This document shows, in pieces, positions 36,701 through 45,800 of a DNA stretch of 64,000 bases. A model generated the notes under the pieces. The model was given only the letters and a program-made list of their open reading frames with translations. It had not been told where the DNA came from and made no database searches. Source of the DNA: Malurus cyaneus samueli (Eukaryota; Chordata; Aves; Passeriformes; Maluridae). Numbering within the stretch: the first letter of the stretch is position 1; the number at the start of each line of letters is the position of its first letter. The position numbers and the translations under genes are program-made. The stretch covers positions 44,912,840-44,976,839 of the forward strand of contig CM019218.1 of the NCBI GenBank assembly GCA_009741485.1, in the 5' to 3' direction.

Positions 36701-36931
36701 AATCTACAAGATTCCTTCACACTAGAGCTGGAGGAAAACTTTTTCCCCTCAAACCACGGTATTTGGGTTCCGGCTGCGGAGGGCTGCCAGCCGCCACTCG
36801 CGGCGAGCAGGCGGAGAGCGAGCCCGCACCCGCAGGCAGCGGCCCCGGCCGGGGAGCCCCACCCTGGGGGACGGAGAGTCCCGTCTGGCACTCACCAGCA
36901 GCAGCAACCCCGGCACTCGCCCGGCTCCCAT
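27421..36931 (-). CDS. Death-domain TNF receptor superfamily member at the Tnfrsf22/23/26 locus (complete)
   Basis: Single-pass cell-surface receptor whose death domain should recruit FADD- or TRADD-type adaptors; ligand unknown. Ten exons: 36896-36931, 35554-35647, 34641-34772, 34379-34490, 33692-33765, 32965-33060, 31935-31969, 28995-29300, 28521-28569 and 27421-27716. They join in phase to 1230 nt, 409 residues plus TAA. Order of parts: signal peptide (about 1-22), cysteine-rich repeats (about 26-145) with an N-glycosylation sequon at N137, membrane span (about 155-174, VIPAFVIALLCVLIMVAL) followed by basic residues, a linker of about 135 residues, and the death domain (about 318-395). The closest impression is FAS/TRAIL-receptor type. 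The symbol is left open because the mouse genes at this site lack a death domain. The position between CARS1 and OSBPL5 matches mouse Tnfrsf22/23/26. Confidence 0.92.
28521..28569 (-). CDS. Death receptor exon 9 (pre-death-domain)
   Basis: 49 nt encoding VRKAKYQIIVKDLSPR plus one base. DLS just before the death domain parallels the short pre-death-domain exon of FAS. Acceptor ATTACAG, donor GTAAGT. Confidence 0.88.
28995..29300 (-). CDS. Death receptor exon 8 (long cytoplasmic linker)
   Basis: 306 nt, 102 codons, phase 0 at both ends. Acidic and Ser/Pro-rich (ENLILSERSPEDENSAVSPE, then LEVENSPPEENGVIPQQGT), then a Cys/basic stretch (RGCECPMMVGSRR). PPEE matches the loose TRAF2/3 motif (P/S/A/T)x(Q/E)E. 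I recognise no folded domain. Confidence 0.85.
29301..31934. other. Death receptor intron 7
   Basis: 2.6 kb with short T-rich homopolymer tracts (30410-30440). No exon or recognised transposon. Confidence 0.65.
31935..31969 (-). CDS. Death receptor exon 7 (35-nt microexon)
   Basis: Encodes AMSTAKDAEGGL (first codon split) between TTTTTTCAG and GTAAGT. Called because it joins exon 6 and exon 8 in phase; short juxtamembrane exons are usual in FAS/TRAIL-receptor genes. Confidence 0.82.
32965..33060 (-). CDS. Death receptor exon 6 (membrane span)
   Basis: 96 nt. SRDHIW, then about 19 hydrophobic residues (VIPAFVIALLCVLIMVAL), then the stop-transfer basic cluster KKLKCDK. Acceptor TTTGCAG, donor GTAACT. 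Confidence 0.93.
33692..33765 (-). CDS. Death receptor exon 5 (membrane-proximal ectodomain)
   Basis: 74 nt encoding YPDGKEIAPNCNATTGPECD and LPNQ, with an NAT glycosylation sequon. The acceptor (TTTCAG) is clear. The donor AAG|GTCTGG is weak but is the one that keeps phase with exon 6 and gives a FAS-like GSR junction. Alternatives at GTGACT or GTCCAG in the same phase cannot be excluded. Confidence 0.75.
34379..34490 (-). CDS. Death receptor exon 4 (cysteine-rich domain 2-3)
   Basis: 112 nt. VRPCTLTQDAECQCKPGYFC, then CEICQRHNQ; PCTxTxxxxCxCKPG is a hallmark of death-receptor ectodomains. Acceptor TTTTAG, donor GTAAGT; AT at the end joins G of exon 5 to give Met. Confidence 0.92.
34641..34772 (-). 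CDS. Death receptor exon 3 (cysteine-rich domains 1-2)
   Basis: 132 nt. GTFVADHCSASHLRGKCEPC, then a segment ending EECLPCRQCKD, with cysteine spacing like FAS and TRAIL receptors (CxPGT-VxxHC and CLPCxxC). Acceptor CCACAG; donor GTACCA in phase 1. Confidence 0.9.
35554..35647 (-). CDS. Death receptor exon 2 (end of signal peptide, first cysteine-rich segment)
   Basis: 31 codons plus one base. The hydrophobic tail of the signal peptide is followed by ESCGEGQYFHEGRCCVFCEA, a CxxGQY-type start of a TNFR cysteine-rich domain. Acceptor CTGTAG, donor GTAAGC. Confidence 0.9.
36119..36144 (+). repeat. Poly-T tract (about 26 nt) in receptor intron 1
   Basis: Uninterrupted T run ending at TTTTGAGAGG. 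On the minus (transcribed) strand it is poly-A about 0.8 kb downstream of the start codon. Possibly the tail of an old retrocopy, but no body is recognisable. Confidence 0.85.
36896..36931 (-). CDS. Death receptor exon 1 (signal peptide start)
   Basis: ATG at 36931-36929 in a CpG island; encodes MGAGRVPGLLLL, phase 0 at a GTGAGT donor. Continues in exon 2 as VALLTVPRARAE, giving a classical signal peptide with cleavage probably around ARA-E. Confidence 0.88.
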
Positions 36932-36985
36932 GGCGGCCCTCAGCTCCGCACCGCGCTCTGGACACTCACCAGCCCCAGGTGCTGA

Positions 36986-36991
36986 TTTATA
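36986..36991 (-). promoter_or_regulatory. TATA box of the death-receptor gene
   Basis: CTATAAATC on the minus strand, 55-60 bp upstream of the ATG. This predicts a start near 36956-36962 and a 5' leader of about 25-30 nt. Confidence 0.6.
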
Positions 36992-37031
36992 GCGCCGGGG
37001 GCGGGCCCGACGCTCTCCGCCCCGCCTGCAA

Positions 37032-37042
37032 GGGGACTCCCC
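37032..37042. promoter_or_regulatory. Palindromic NF-kappaB site
   Basis: GGGGACTCCCC, an exact match to the kappaB consensus GGGRNNYYCC on both strands, about 40 bp upstream of the TATA box. It suggests inflammatory induction of the receptor; occupancy is inferred. Confidence 0.6.
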
Positions 37043-37060
37043 GCACACACAGGAATCTCA

Positions 37061-38546
37061 TTAGGTACGAACGCCGGGATGGTGCCTCTCCAGCAAGAAC
37101 TCCTGTGGAGGGGAGCTGCCCACTCGTGAGCAAAAGGGAGCGGGTTGGAAACTCTTTCCAAACTCAGTGATCAACTGGGTCTTCTAAAGCTCTAAAAGGC
37201 TCCTCAGCAGGTATTTCTCCAAGAGAAATAGCATTTCTGGCCATGATTTTCCTCAAGAATACGTTTCATTTCCCACGTGCATGTAAATGGCATGTAGGAA
37301 CATTCACCCCCAGATGCTGAAATTGCTTTAAAATTAGTAGCACAAGGATTCATAGGCTGTTCCTTTTTGGTTCATTTTTTAATCCCCTGTGGCAGCAGCA
37401 GTAAATGTTGGAAACTCTTCCTCTGCTAATGTTAAATTAGTTTGTATAGGTTGATAGTTTCTTCATTGAACTGTTCCTATTGTGGTAACAATGTTTATTT
37501 TACTTAACTGCAGTAGCAAGTCTCAGTGAAATCACTGTGGGCGTGTAGTTTGGTAAAATGGAAATAATCCAAACAATTTCAAGCACTCACCACTTCTATT
37601 TGGTTCAGGTGGGCTTGGGTTGTTTGGGGTTTTTTTTCTGTTTTCTTTTCGTTTTTTTTTGGGGAGGGGTGGGTGAAGTTTCTTTTTTCTGTTGTTTGAG
37701 TAAACATTTCTGAAAGCCAGGATACAGATGCACCCAAGATACGTAAATAATCCTACAGAAGTGGAGAGGCGCCTATCCACAACTCAAACACATGGTCCCA
37801 AAGCAGGATGAATATGACGAGGAAGGCTGTGCTGACAGGTCAGAGATGTGCTGACTTGCTGAAGCATTCAAAGGAGATCAGTGGATGTGTTTGCACAGCT
37901 TTAGGAGCGAACACTTTCAAGGTGCATCTGGGACTTGGGACAGCCTGGCAGGCAGATGCAACCTTGACTCGCTGAGTTTTACACGTGTGGCACAAGTCAG
38001 ACTTCCTCAGAAAGAGGGACTAGGATGACGTCCTTCAAAAAGGCACCCAATCTGGATCAGTAATGTTGATATTCTTCAAGCATGTTTCCTCAAGGATAAA
38101 GAATACTTTGGTTTTCTGGAGACTTTTGCTAGTAACAAAGTCACTCTCACCCTGTACTATTTGTGTTCAGTTTCCTGAATGTCAGCTTCCTGCCAGCTCT
38201 CACCTTGCCTGCTCATGTCAGAGAGCTTTCTCCATGGAACTATCTATTCACTGTCATCAAGTCATAACCTTCATATAAAGGTTTCCTAAATCCAGGACAA
38301 GTTCATACATTCGCATGTACAACAGTGAAAATCAAGGCAGCCATTTCTAATTCTGAGGAAGTTATAATTAGAAAGACACAATTTCAGCCAGAATGGTATC
38401 AAAATGCCATTGCTGTTCTAACTTATGGCCTATGTCTCAGATTCTTGGAGCTTTTCCTCTCAAAAGTAATTTACTTTTAAAATGCTACCAAGCACCAAAC
38501 CAAAAATAATTGGTCAGATAGACTGCCACTGAAAGTTGTGTGTAGT
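37061..38546. other. Intergenic region between death receptor and OSBPL5
   Basis: About 1.5 kb without a gene. A T/G-rich low-complexity stretch lies at 37610-37700. No transposon recognised. Confidence 0.65.
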
Positions 38547-38552
38547 TTTATT
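38547..38552 (-). terminator. OSBPL5: Candidate poly(A) signal of OSBPL5
   Basis: AATAAA on the minus strand about 1.2 kb after the stop. Another AATAAA overlaps the stop codon itself (39728-39733), too early to be the main site. Confidence 0.45.
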
Positions 38553-39728
38553 TCAACATATCAAGCACAAACAGGTTTCCCCTAACTGGGGAATATGACG
38601 AGGAATGTACTTAAAAATTTGGAAACATTTACATTGAAAGATAGCCCAGACTGGCACCACCACTAAGTATTTTAAGGCTGTATATATAGCAGTACTTACC
38701 ACTTGGAACTACTTCAGGCCAGAAAAGAAAGGCTTAGTATTGTCTGCAGTCTACAGAAAATATTGCAAATCTTTAAAAAATGGTGTAAAATAGGAAGACT
38801 ATTAACAGGGTTGAACAATGCAGTGGCAAAACCCTCCCTCTTTCCTGACCTTTGACAATGAATGTGCCTAAGACCAAACACACATACACCTACATTGCTC
38901 CCATCCTTCTCACCTATGCTGGGGCAGTGGATTTCTCTCTACAATGCTAGTGTGTGATATTATAAAACAGCCATATAGCAAATAATAACAATAATAATAA
39001 GTGACCAGGTTTTACAAACAGGTGAGTCTGACATCACACTCGATGGGCCAGACCCAGGACACCAGCCAGCTCCATAACTGAACGAGGAGCTTTCACTGAA
39101 TACTTCCCATTTCCTAAAGAAGAATGGCTCTAGGAAATTGTGCATATTTACAGTTTCCGTGGAATGGAAAATAAAACACATCCTGAGGCCCCATTCTGTG
39201 TGTGCTGACAAAACAGATCATGACTTAATATCCCATGGGTGGATTTTTTTGGACCAAGTGTTCTCCCTCCCATAATTAAAGGCAGCCGGACAGGCACCGC
39301 GGACATCAATTCTTTACAGCTCCCCAAGTGCACTCCCTCACTCCCGGAGCTATGACCCAGGCCACCATGACCTTTCCAAAATGTTGAAGTGATTTGGGGG
39401 TTACCAATACTGCTGGGTAATTATTCATTGCATCATAAAATGACAAAACATAGAAAACAAATTGCACAATTAAAGCTACATTTGGCTTCAGCATTAAGGC
39501 CCATACAGGTTAAGAGGTCCTTGAAGATGTACATGTAAAAGGCAAAAATGACATAATCTGCAGGAACAAAGTTTTGCAGGTTCCTAGGTCCCTTTTTAAC
39601 CTCATTTTTTCACTTTCTTCCACCTTTGCCATGTTGGTTCTAAAGTGCTTTGGTGCCTCGCTGGGCTCCTTGCGCAAGTGGCCCCCTCCTGCAGTCAGTG
39701 ATCATTATTGCTGCCAAACGTAGTGATT
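38553..39728 (-). other. OSBPL5: Likely OSBPL5 3' untranslated region
   Basis: Sequence between the TAA stop and the first convincing AATAAA. It contains an imperfect AAT repeat around 38980-39000 (plus strand). No coding exon seen. Confidence 0.45.
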
Positions 39729-39864
39729 TTATTTGAAGACATAATTAATGAAGAGTTGACATGTAAGAAAGATGCAGAGGAGAAACCAACAGCGAGAGTC
39801 CAGGAGGAAGCTTTCAGAAGAGGCCTTCCTGTGGAAGGACTTTTTGTTCAGAGCACTGAGGTTT
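39729..39864 (-). CDS. OSBPL5: OSBPL5 last exon (membrane anchor and stop)
   Basis: NLSALNKKSFHRKASSESF, then the hydrophobic anchor CWFLLCIFLTCQLFINYVFK and TAA at 39731-39729. It matches the human C-terminal ER anchor in both place and sequence style. Confidence 0.95.
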
Positions 39865-42800
39865 CTGGAAAAGAAAGCAATATGATTATTTGTGTGTTGG
39901 AGAGAAACGTGCGTTCACATGTGCATGCATACCCAGAACTTCCACACCAGGAGGGATCCCTGTACTTCAGTGACACCCTCATGGGTAGAGCAGTGTGCCC
40001 CCACAGCCTTTACATCCCTCTTTTTAACAGGAAGATTAGTACTTCTGGCTGCAGCTGGTTGACATGAGAAAGGCACAAATCCCAAGGAATCTCATCATCC
40101 AGCACTCACTCATAAATCTATGAGTTTAACCTATGCCCTAACCGTCCCAAATACAAGACCCTGCCCTGGACACCCCCAGGAGCTGCAGTGAAGCTAAAAC
40201 CGTATCACCACTGTCTCTGGCATCCAGAAGTGGTGGGCCTCATGTGTGAGCCCACCCTGCAGAAGCCTCAGGACAATGTTCCTCATGCAGAGGGGCATCA
40301 GCAGAGCTCCCTGCAGCAGGTGCAGCAGTTGATGCCTTCCCATGGAGTCTGAAGGGCAAAGCCTTCTGTCAGCTGCAGGTGTGGCTGCTGCTTTTCCCAG
40401 ATGGCAACTAGCAACTTATACCAAATACGGGAGTTAGTGCTTTTCATCACAGAGCCCAGTTTTTCAGGCTACACCCCTGCATTTCTACAAAAAAAACCCC
40501 AAGGAAATTCATGACATGCTCCACAGGAAGGGAGACACACGTTCTTGCCTGGCAGAGATTAATTTTTAGCCAGGGCCTAGTCCAGCCCCTCCCAACTTCT
40601 GCAGCTGTTTTGCAGTTAGAGTGCCTGGAGCTGTGTAACATTATGAGGTGATGCTTTTTGCCCTCAAGGAGAGTCTTAAGAAATTTCCTCCTCACTGTTT
40701 CAAGCAGAGCGCGGGTTTGTCTTTCCTGCATGTCAATTGTTTAGTTTAACTGCAACAACTTGAACTGCACTCCTGCAGCTCATAGAGATGCCCCAAGGGC
40801 CAGAGTGAAAAGTTAAATGCCACAAGTTACCTCTAGCCCATTAAAAACATTGATTTCATGACAGAAAATGGTTACCTGTGTATGTCCTGTTGGGCTTTCT
40901 GTAGGGATAAGACAGCAGAGTGAATTTCCCTCAGGTGATTCATTTCTTTCCCACACTGAGCACATAGGCTTTCAAACCCTGTGGCAAAATATTGAAGGAC
41001 AATTATGTTTTGCATCACCATTTTGGCGGTAGTGATAAAACACAACACAGCAAGCGGCTGGCTGTGATCTTATTGTCACTGCTAGGGGGAATACTTTCAG
41101 GAGGAAACATGAGAAGAAGGAGACAGGGAACAGAATCTTTCACCCAGAAGACCCAGGCCACTGTAACAGGTTCTGTGACCCCCTGTGCTCCTCCGTCAGC
41201 TCTAACAAAACAATGCTTCCCAGCTGAGGGGAGGAGAAAAGAGTGCTCACACCAGCCCCCTTCTCTCAAAGGTTCAAGGTCACCTCTAACAAAGGCAGAG
41301 AAAAAAAAAAGAAAAAAAAGGCCTGTTTCCTATCTGCTCACTGGAATGTCAGTGTATTTTTCCAATTTTGCCAGGAGTTGGGAAATCCTTGTTGTAAGGC
41401 AGAAAAGAAATACAGAGAACAGAAAAGCAGAAAATTCTCTGGGTTGCCTGCAGGCTGTTGGTATTAACTGGGGTGGCAAAGTCCAAGGGCTGACTCGAGG
41501 AATAAAGTAACAAGGGAAGAAAACTAAAGCCTGACCCAGTGACACCCAAATACTTGCCATCATCATCGGAGAGCTCCTGCACTGAGTCTGGTGTGGAACA
41601 GCTGCTCTCTGTGTTCTGGCTGTGGTTGGACGGTTGATCACTGGTTTTGCGGCGCCTGCACTCTTTGGCAGACCTCTGGACAAAACAGGGATTAAAAGAG
41701 ACTCAGTCTCTATCAAATTGAAGACTTGTGCATTTGCTTTAAATGAAACAATTCAGGGTGCTGGGAAATATGTGTGAGATTGTGAAGTTTGATTGCTTTC
41801 TCAGCAACTTCTAGAAGTTGGACTCTGGCAGCTACTTAAGGATATTACACACATGCCTCATACAGAAGCATTTCCTCAAACGGCAACAATCTTCAGACAC
41901 CTATCCAAATTACTTATCCAATGTAGCTTTAACTGACACATACTATAGATGAACCTTGTAAGATCCTTTGCTGAGTTGTGTACCCACTCATCCAGATACG
42001 TGAAAGAAAGGTCGAAAAGAAGAAAAAATTAGAATCAAATTATCCACCAAAGATTTTTCAGAAGGTGCATGAAGGATCTAAACATCATAGAACTTTTATA
42101 CCTAATTTCTTGATGTGCCTCAGAAAGCTTCTCCCTCCCTCTCAGGTGGGTGAACCAAACATGTTGATTCAAATTTCTCACTAGAGGGTCTGAAAAGCAG
42201 TTACAAACTTCAACTTTCCCCCTGCTTTAGAGACATTCAGATGTGGGGTATTATAAAAGAAACATCTGTGTACACAAAGTGATGCAAGTTTCTCAGTGTC
42301 ATATGGGCTATACTTAACTAGCTCAGCAGCTCTACATTAGGGAAGTGTGTTATGAATGACATGTATCACTCCAAAAATGAAAGCAGTGACATAGGGAAGT
42401 ATCATCTCTGTTTAAGGGAAAGGATGGAAGGATGTTTCCTGTCTTGGCTAAAAGACAGTTGCAGGATCTCAAATGTGTGCTCCAGAGCCTATGGGAATTT
42501 TTCTGCTTTGGAAACCCTGAATAGCAAAGCGAAGCCCAGTCATGTACAAAACTCAATGCAAGAGTCACTAACACTGGGTGGAAGAAAAAAGCCAACATGG
42601 ATAGAATACGTTAATCAATAATTACAATTTTTTGGACTTAATGATGGTATAATACTGCAGGTCTATGGTCATAAATGATATTTACCCAAAACAAACCTTT
42701 CAGCCTATGCTGGGCTTACATGAAAATGTTGTAGGACAGGGCTGTGTATCTAAGGAATAATAAAGAATGCTATATTCCCCAAGACAGGCTTTTTACCTTG

Positions 42801-45800
42801 TGCCGTGTGATTTGATTGTTTATGCATGCTGTTTTGTGGTTTGACATCCTTGTGGATAAGTGTCTTTCCATTGTCTGAAGTATGCCATCCTTCTCAAATT
42901 GGGCAATGTCATTCAAAGGATCCCAAGGTCTTAGACTTTTGAGAGCAAATGAAAAACAAACATAATCAGAAAAGCAATAACCTTACATTAGGTGTGTTAA
43001 GACCAATACAATAATTCCACATGCGTCAGGGCAGGCAATCATCCCTGACAGTAGCCAGAGTTTCCAGATGTAGTGACAGGATGTACAAGGTACTTCCCTG
43101 CACATTCACAGTTCCTTGCAGTACGTGAGGAGGTTCAGTCTCCAGAGACTTCACCTTTTTACCCAGGGGAGGAGAGCTCAGTTGTTAAGTCTGCTCTGAA
43201 CAGTGCAGATCTCTGCTACATGACTCCACACGAGTCCAGCAACAGGGATTTACACCAATGGCATAGTGGATTTTCCATTGCCAAACCCTCATTTCCAGCT
43301 ATTCCCAATTAGTATAACGAATATGTATTCTAGTGACAAAATGGAGCTCAGAAAGGGCAAGCTCTGGACATAGTTTTGGGGAATGACAAGAGCTCAACTG
43401 CCGGTCTGTAGCCCTGCTTGCATCCCTGGGGACTCAGGCAGTGAGATCTGTTGGGAACCCCGAGCCCAGCACTCACTCCTCGTATTTGTAGTGCCATTCG
43501 TTGGTCCCAGCATCGTGCTGGAACAGCAGCGGTTTCCATTCCGTGCCGCTTTCCCTCCTCTCTCGGGCAGCATTCCTCTGCTCCTCTTCCAGCACAAACT
43601 TCTCCTGCGTCGCCTTGTGTTGATCACCTTTGTTTATTGCACTGGTAACATGCTGCCAAAGCCTAGGAATAAACAGGGAAGGAAGTTAAACCACCTTAGA
43701 ACCAATAATGTATTTTGACAGCTGGAACTTTAGAGCAGAAACTTGTCGGGTCTATCGGTAGTCCAGGAGAAGTGTACCAGGATTGCTCAGCCTCTGTTTC
43801 AGCTTGTAGCGTAAAGGAACTCAGAATGGCAACAGTGAATCAATGCTCAAGTGCAGGTCACTGCAACACATCATTCAGTGACATATCACAGGGAACTTTC
43901 TCTTAGATAACATCACCTACATCAATCATTAAACTCTTCAGTGATGTGAGAGTCATAAGGAGCTTGTGTTAACTCACTGAGATCCGTGGCCTCTGTAGAG
44001 GTGACTGATGGAGAATCTGTTCTCTTCCTCATCCTTTCAGGCATTTCTGTTTAGAAGCCTTTGTGTCAATGTCTATCCCCAAAACAAAGGCGTTATATTT
44101 AAAGTTTAAATGCACTGAAAAATGGATTTATGTGCACTTCTTGCAGCTTGTACATGCACCTCCTATGTAGGATTTACAACCAGATCTGTAGGAAGCTGAT
44201 TATATCCACAAGCAATAGGCATGTCCTTGTGCTCACAAGCTGCAAGCACGAACACAGGTTTTCACTTGCACTTGTTTGCAGCTGCCAAAGGATACTCTCA
44301 ATGAGCATCTGCCCTGGGGAGAGGATCTGCCTTTTAACAGGAAAAAGTCAGTGCCTTCTTTTACTGCAGCCAAGCTGTTATCAGCCTCTCCACAATTCCT
44401 CTAGAGCACTTTAATGTTCATTGCAGATTGGCAATACTTCTGAGACTAGCAGCTAGCCCTCCCAAAACATTATTGTATGCTTTAGTGCTAAGAACGTGCA
44501 GACGAGACCCAGACTGTTCCAGTATTCCCAGCTCTACTAAACACCCATCCCAGCTGTGAAGCTGTTAATTTAAAAGTGATCCTGAAGCTTTCATTATATT
44601 TTTATCACCATACATTAACACAAAATATGGCCTCTTAGATAATTAACTGAGCGTAGAGCAATGCCTTCCTTTCCTTTCATTTTTAACAAGTCACTCCCAT
44701 ATTTCTGTGAATGAATCTTTTCTCACAAAAACAAAGAAAACTAAGTGATGGGGATGGGGGATGGAGGAGTGAAATAACAGCCTGAGAAAATATTGTGGTG
44801 GTGTAAAGTCTGTCCTAAAGAATGCAATGGTGTAGAGTGAGTCCTCTAATTCTAAGAACCTCAGAGGGACAGCACAAAATTGTTTGACAAGGGCAGATGA
44901 CTCCATCAGGAGTTGCATGTGTCAGACAATGAGACCCTCCACGGTGAGCTGCATGATGGTATGAGCTTCAGAGATTCCAGCAGCTATGAAAATAGGCGAT
45001 TTTCAGCACTGCAAGAAAGATTAAGCAATTCAGGTAGAATATAACCTGGATTAGATGGCAATTTATTCATGGAACTGCCAACATAATGAACAGCTTGGTG
45101 GTATGTCTGATAGAGATCTCTGTAACTCCCTTTGGCTTCATTCCATGGATGCATGAATGATTATTAATCTCTAATGTAGCAAAGGGAGTCAGCTCTGGCT
45201 ATAAACTCTGGTAAACAGAGAACTGGAGACTCTTTGTCCACAAGTCCAAGACTTCTCATCTCCTTTAAAAGATTATTCTTAATCTTTTATTATTTACTAT
45301 TTATTATTCTGAAGAATAATAGACAAATGTACTGCGGTCTGCTCTGTTCTGCAGAGTTAATAAATCTGCTCTGTAAGTTACAAATACAGACTTTATTGCC
45401 CATAATGCCCACTGCAGTCCAGAACAAACTAGATCTTCTTGTATTTATATTTTAATGCAATCCCTTTCTTTATCTATAAAAAGGGGAATCTTTTTAGTGT
45501 GATGTGATGCAACACTAAAATCACAAGTCCACAGAGAAGTGGAAAACGTAATGAAGAGCCAGGCAGTAAACCGCATGTGCTGGCTTGGAGACATCATAGC
45601 TTGTTTGTTTAAAGCCAGCCTGCTTTACATAAAAATGCTCCATTCATAACTCTTTCTCAACAACTGTTCAGTGTGCATTAGTCATCCCTTCCCTTTCCTA
45701 AGTGCATTTGTTTGGCAGGGCCTGGTTTTTGGTAGCAGTGGGGGAGGGGCAGGGGGCAGCTCACAGAGGTGACTTCTGAGGAGCTGACAGAAGCTTCCAC

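Larger units (their letters stand above)
36700..37060 (-). promoter_or_regulatory. CpG island and promoter of the death-receptor gene
   Basis: CpG-rich block around exon 1, with GC boxes (GGGGCGGG about 36996-37006, CCGCCCCGCC about 37018-37027), a TATA box and a kappaB site upstream of the ATG on the minus strand. Confidence 0.7.

Noticed and set aside
36358..37170. Open frames of 80-177 codons around the receptor first exon
   Set aside because: CpG-island composition effect; only the 12-codon exon at 36896-36931 joins the receptor in phase.
40140..40400. Possible transposon fragment rich in CAGCAG/CTGCAG in the last OSBPL5 intron
   Set aside because: It faintly recalls bird LTR internal repeats, but no ends, duplication or consistent alignment could be made by eye.
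41546..41554. Alternative OSBPL5 donor GTATTT with exon end at 41554
   Set aside because: It would place the next exon out of frame with an immediate stop; the donor at 41546 restores the ORP5 tail.
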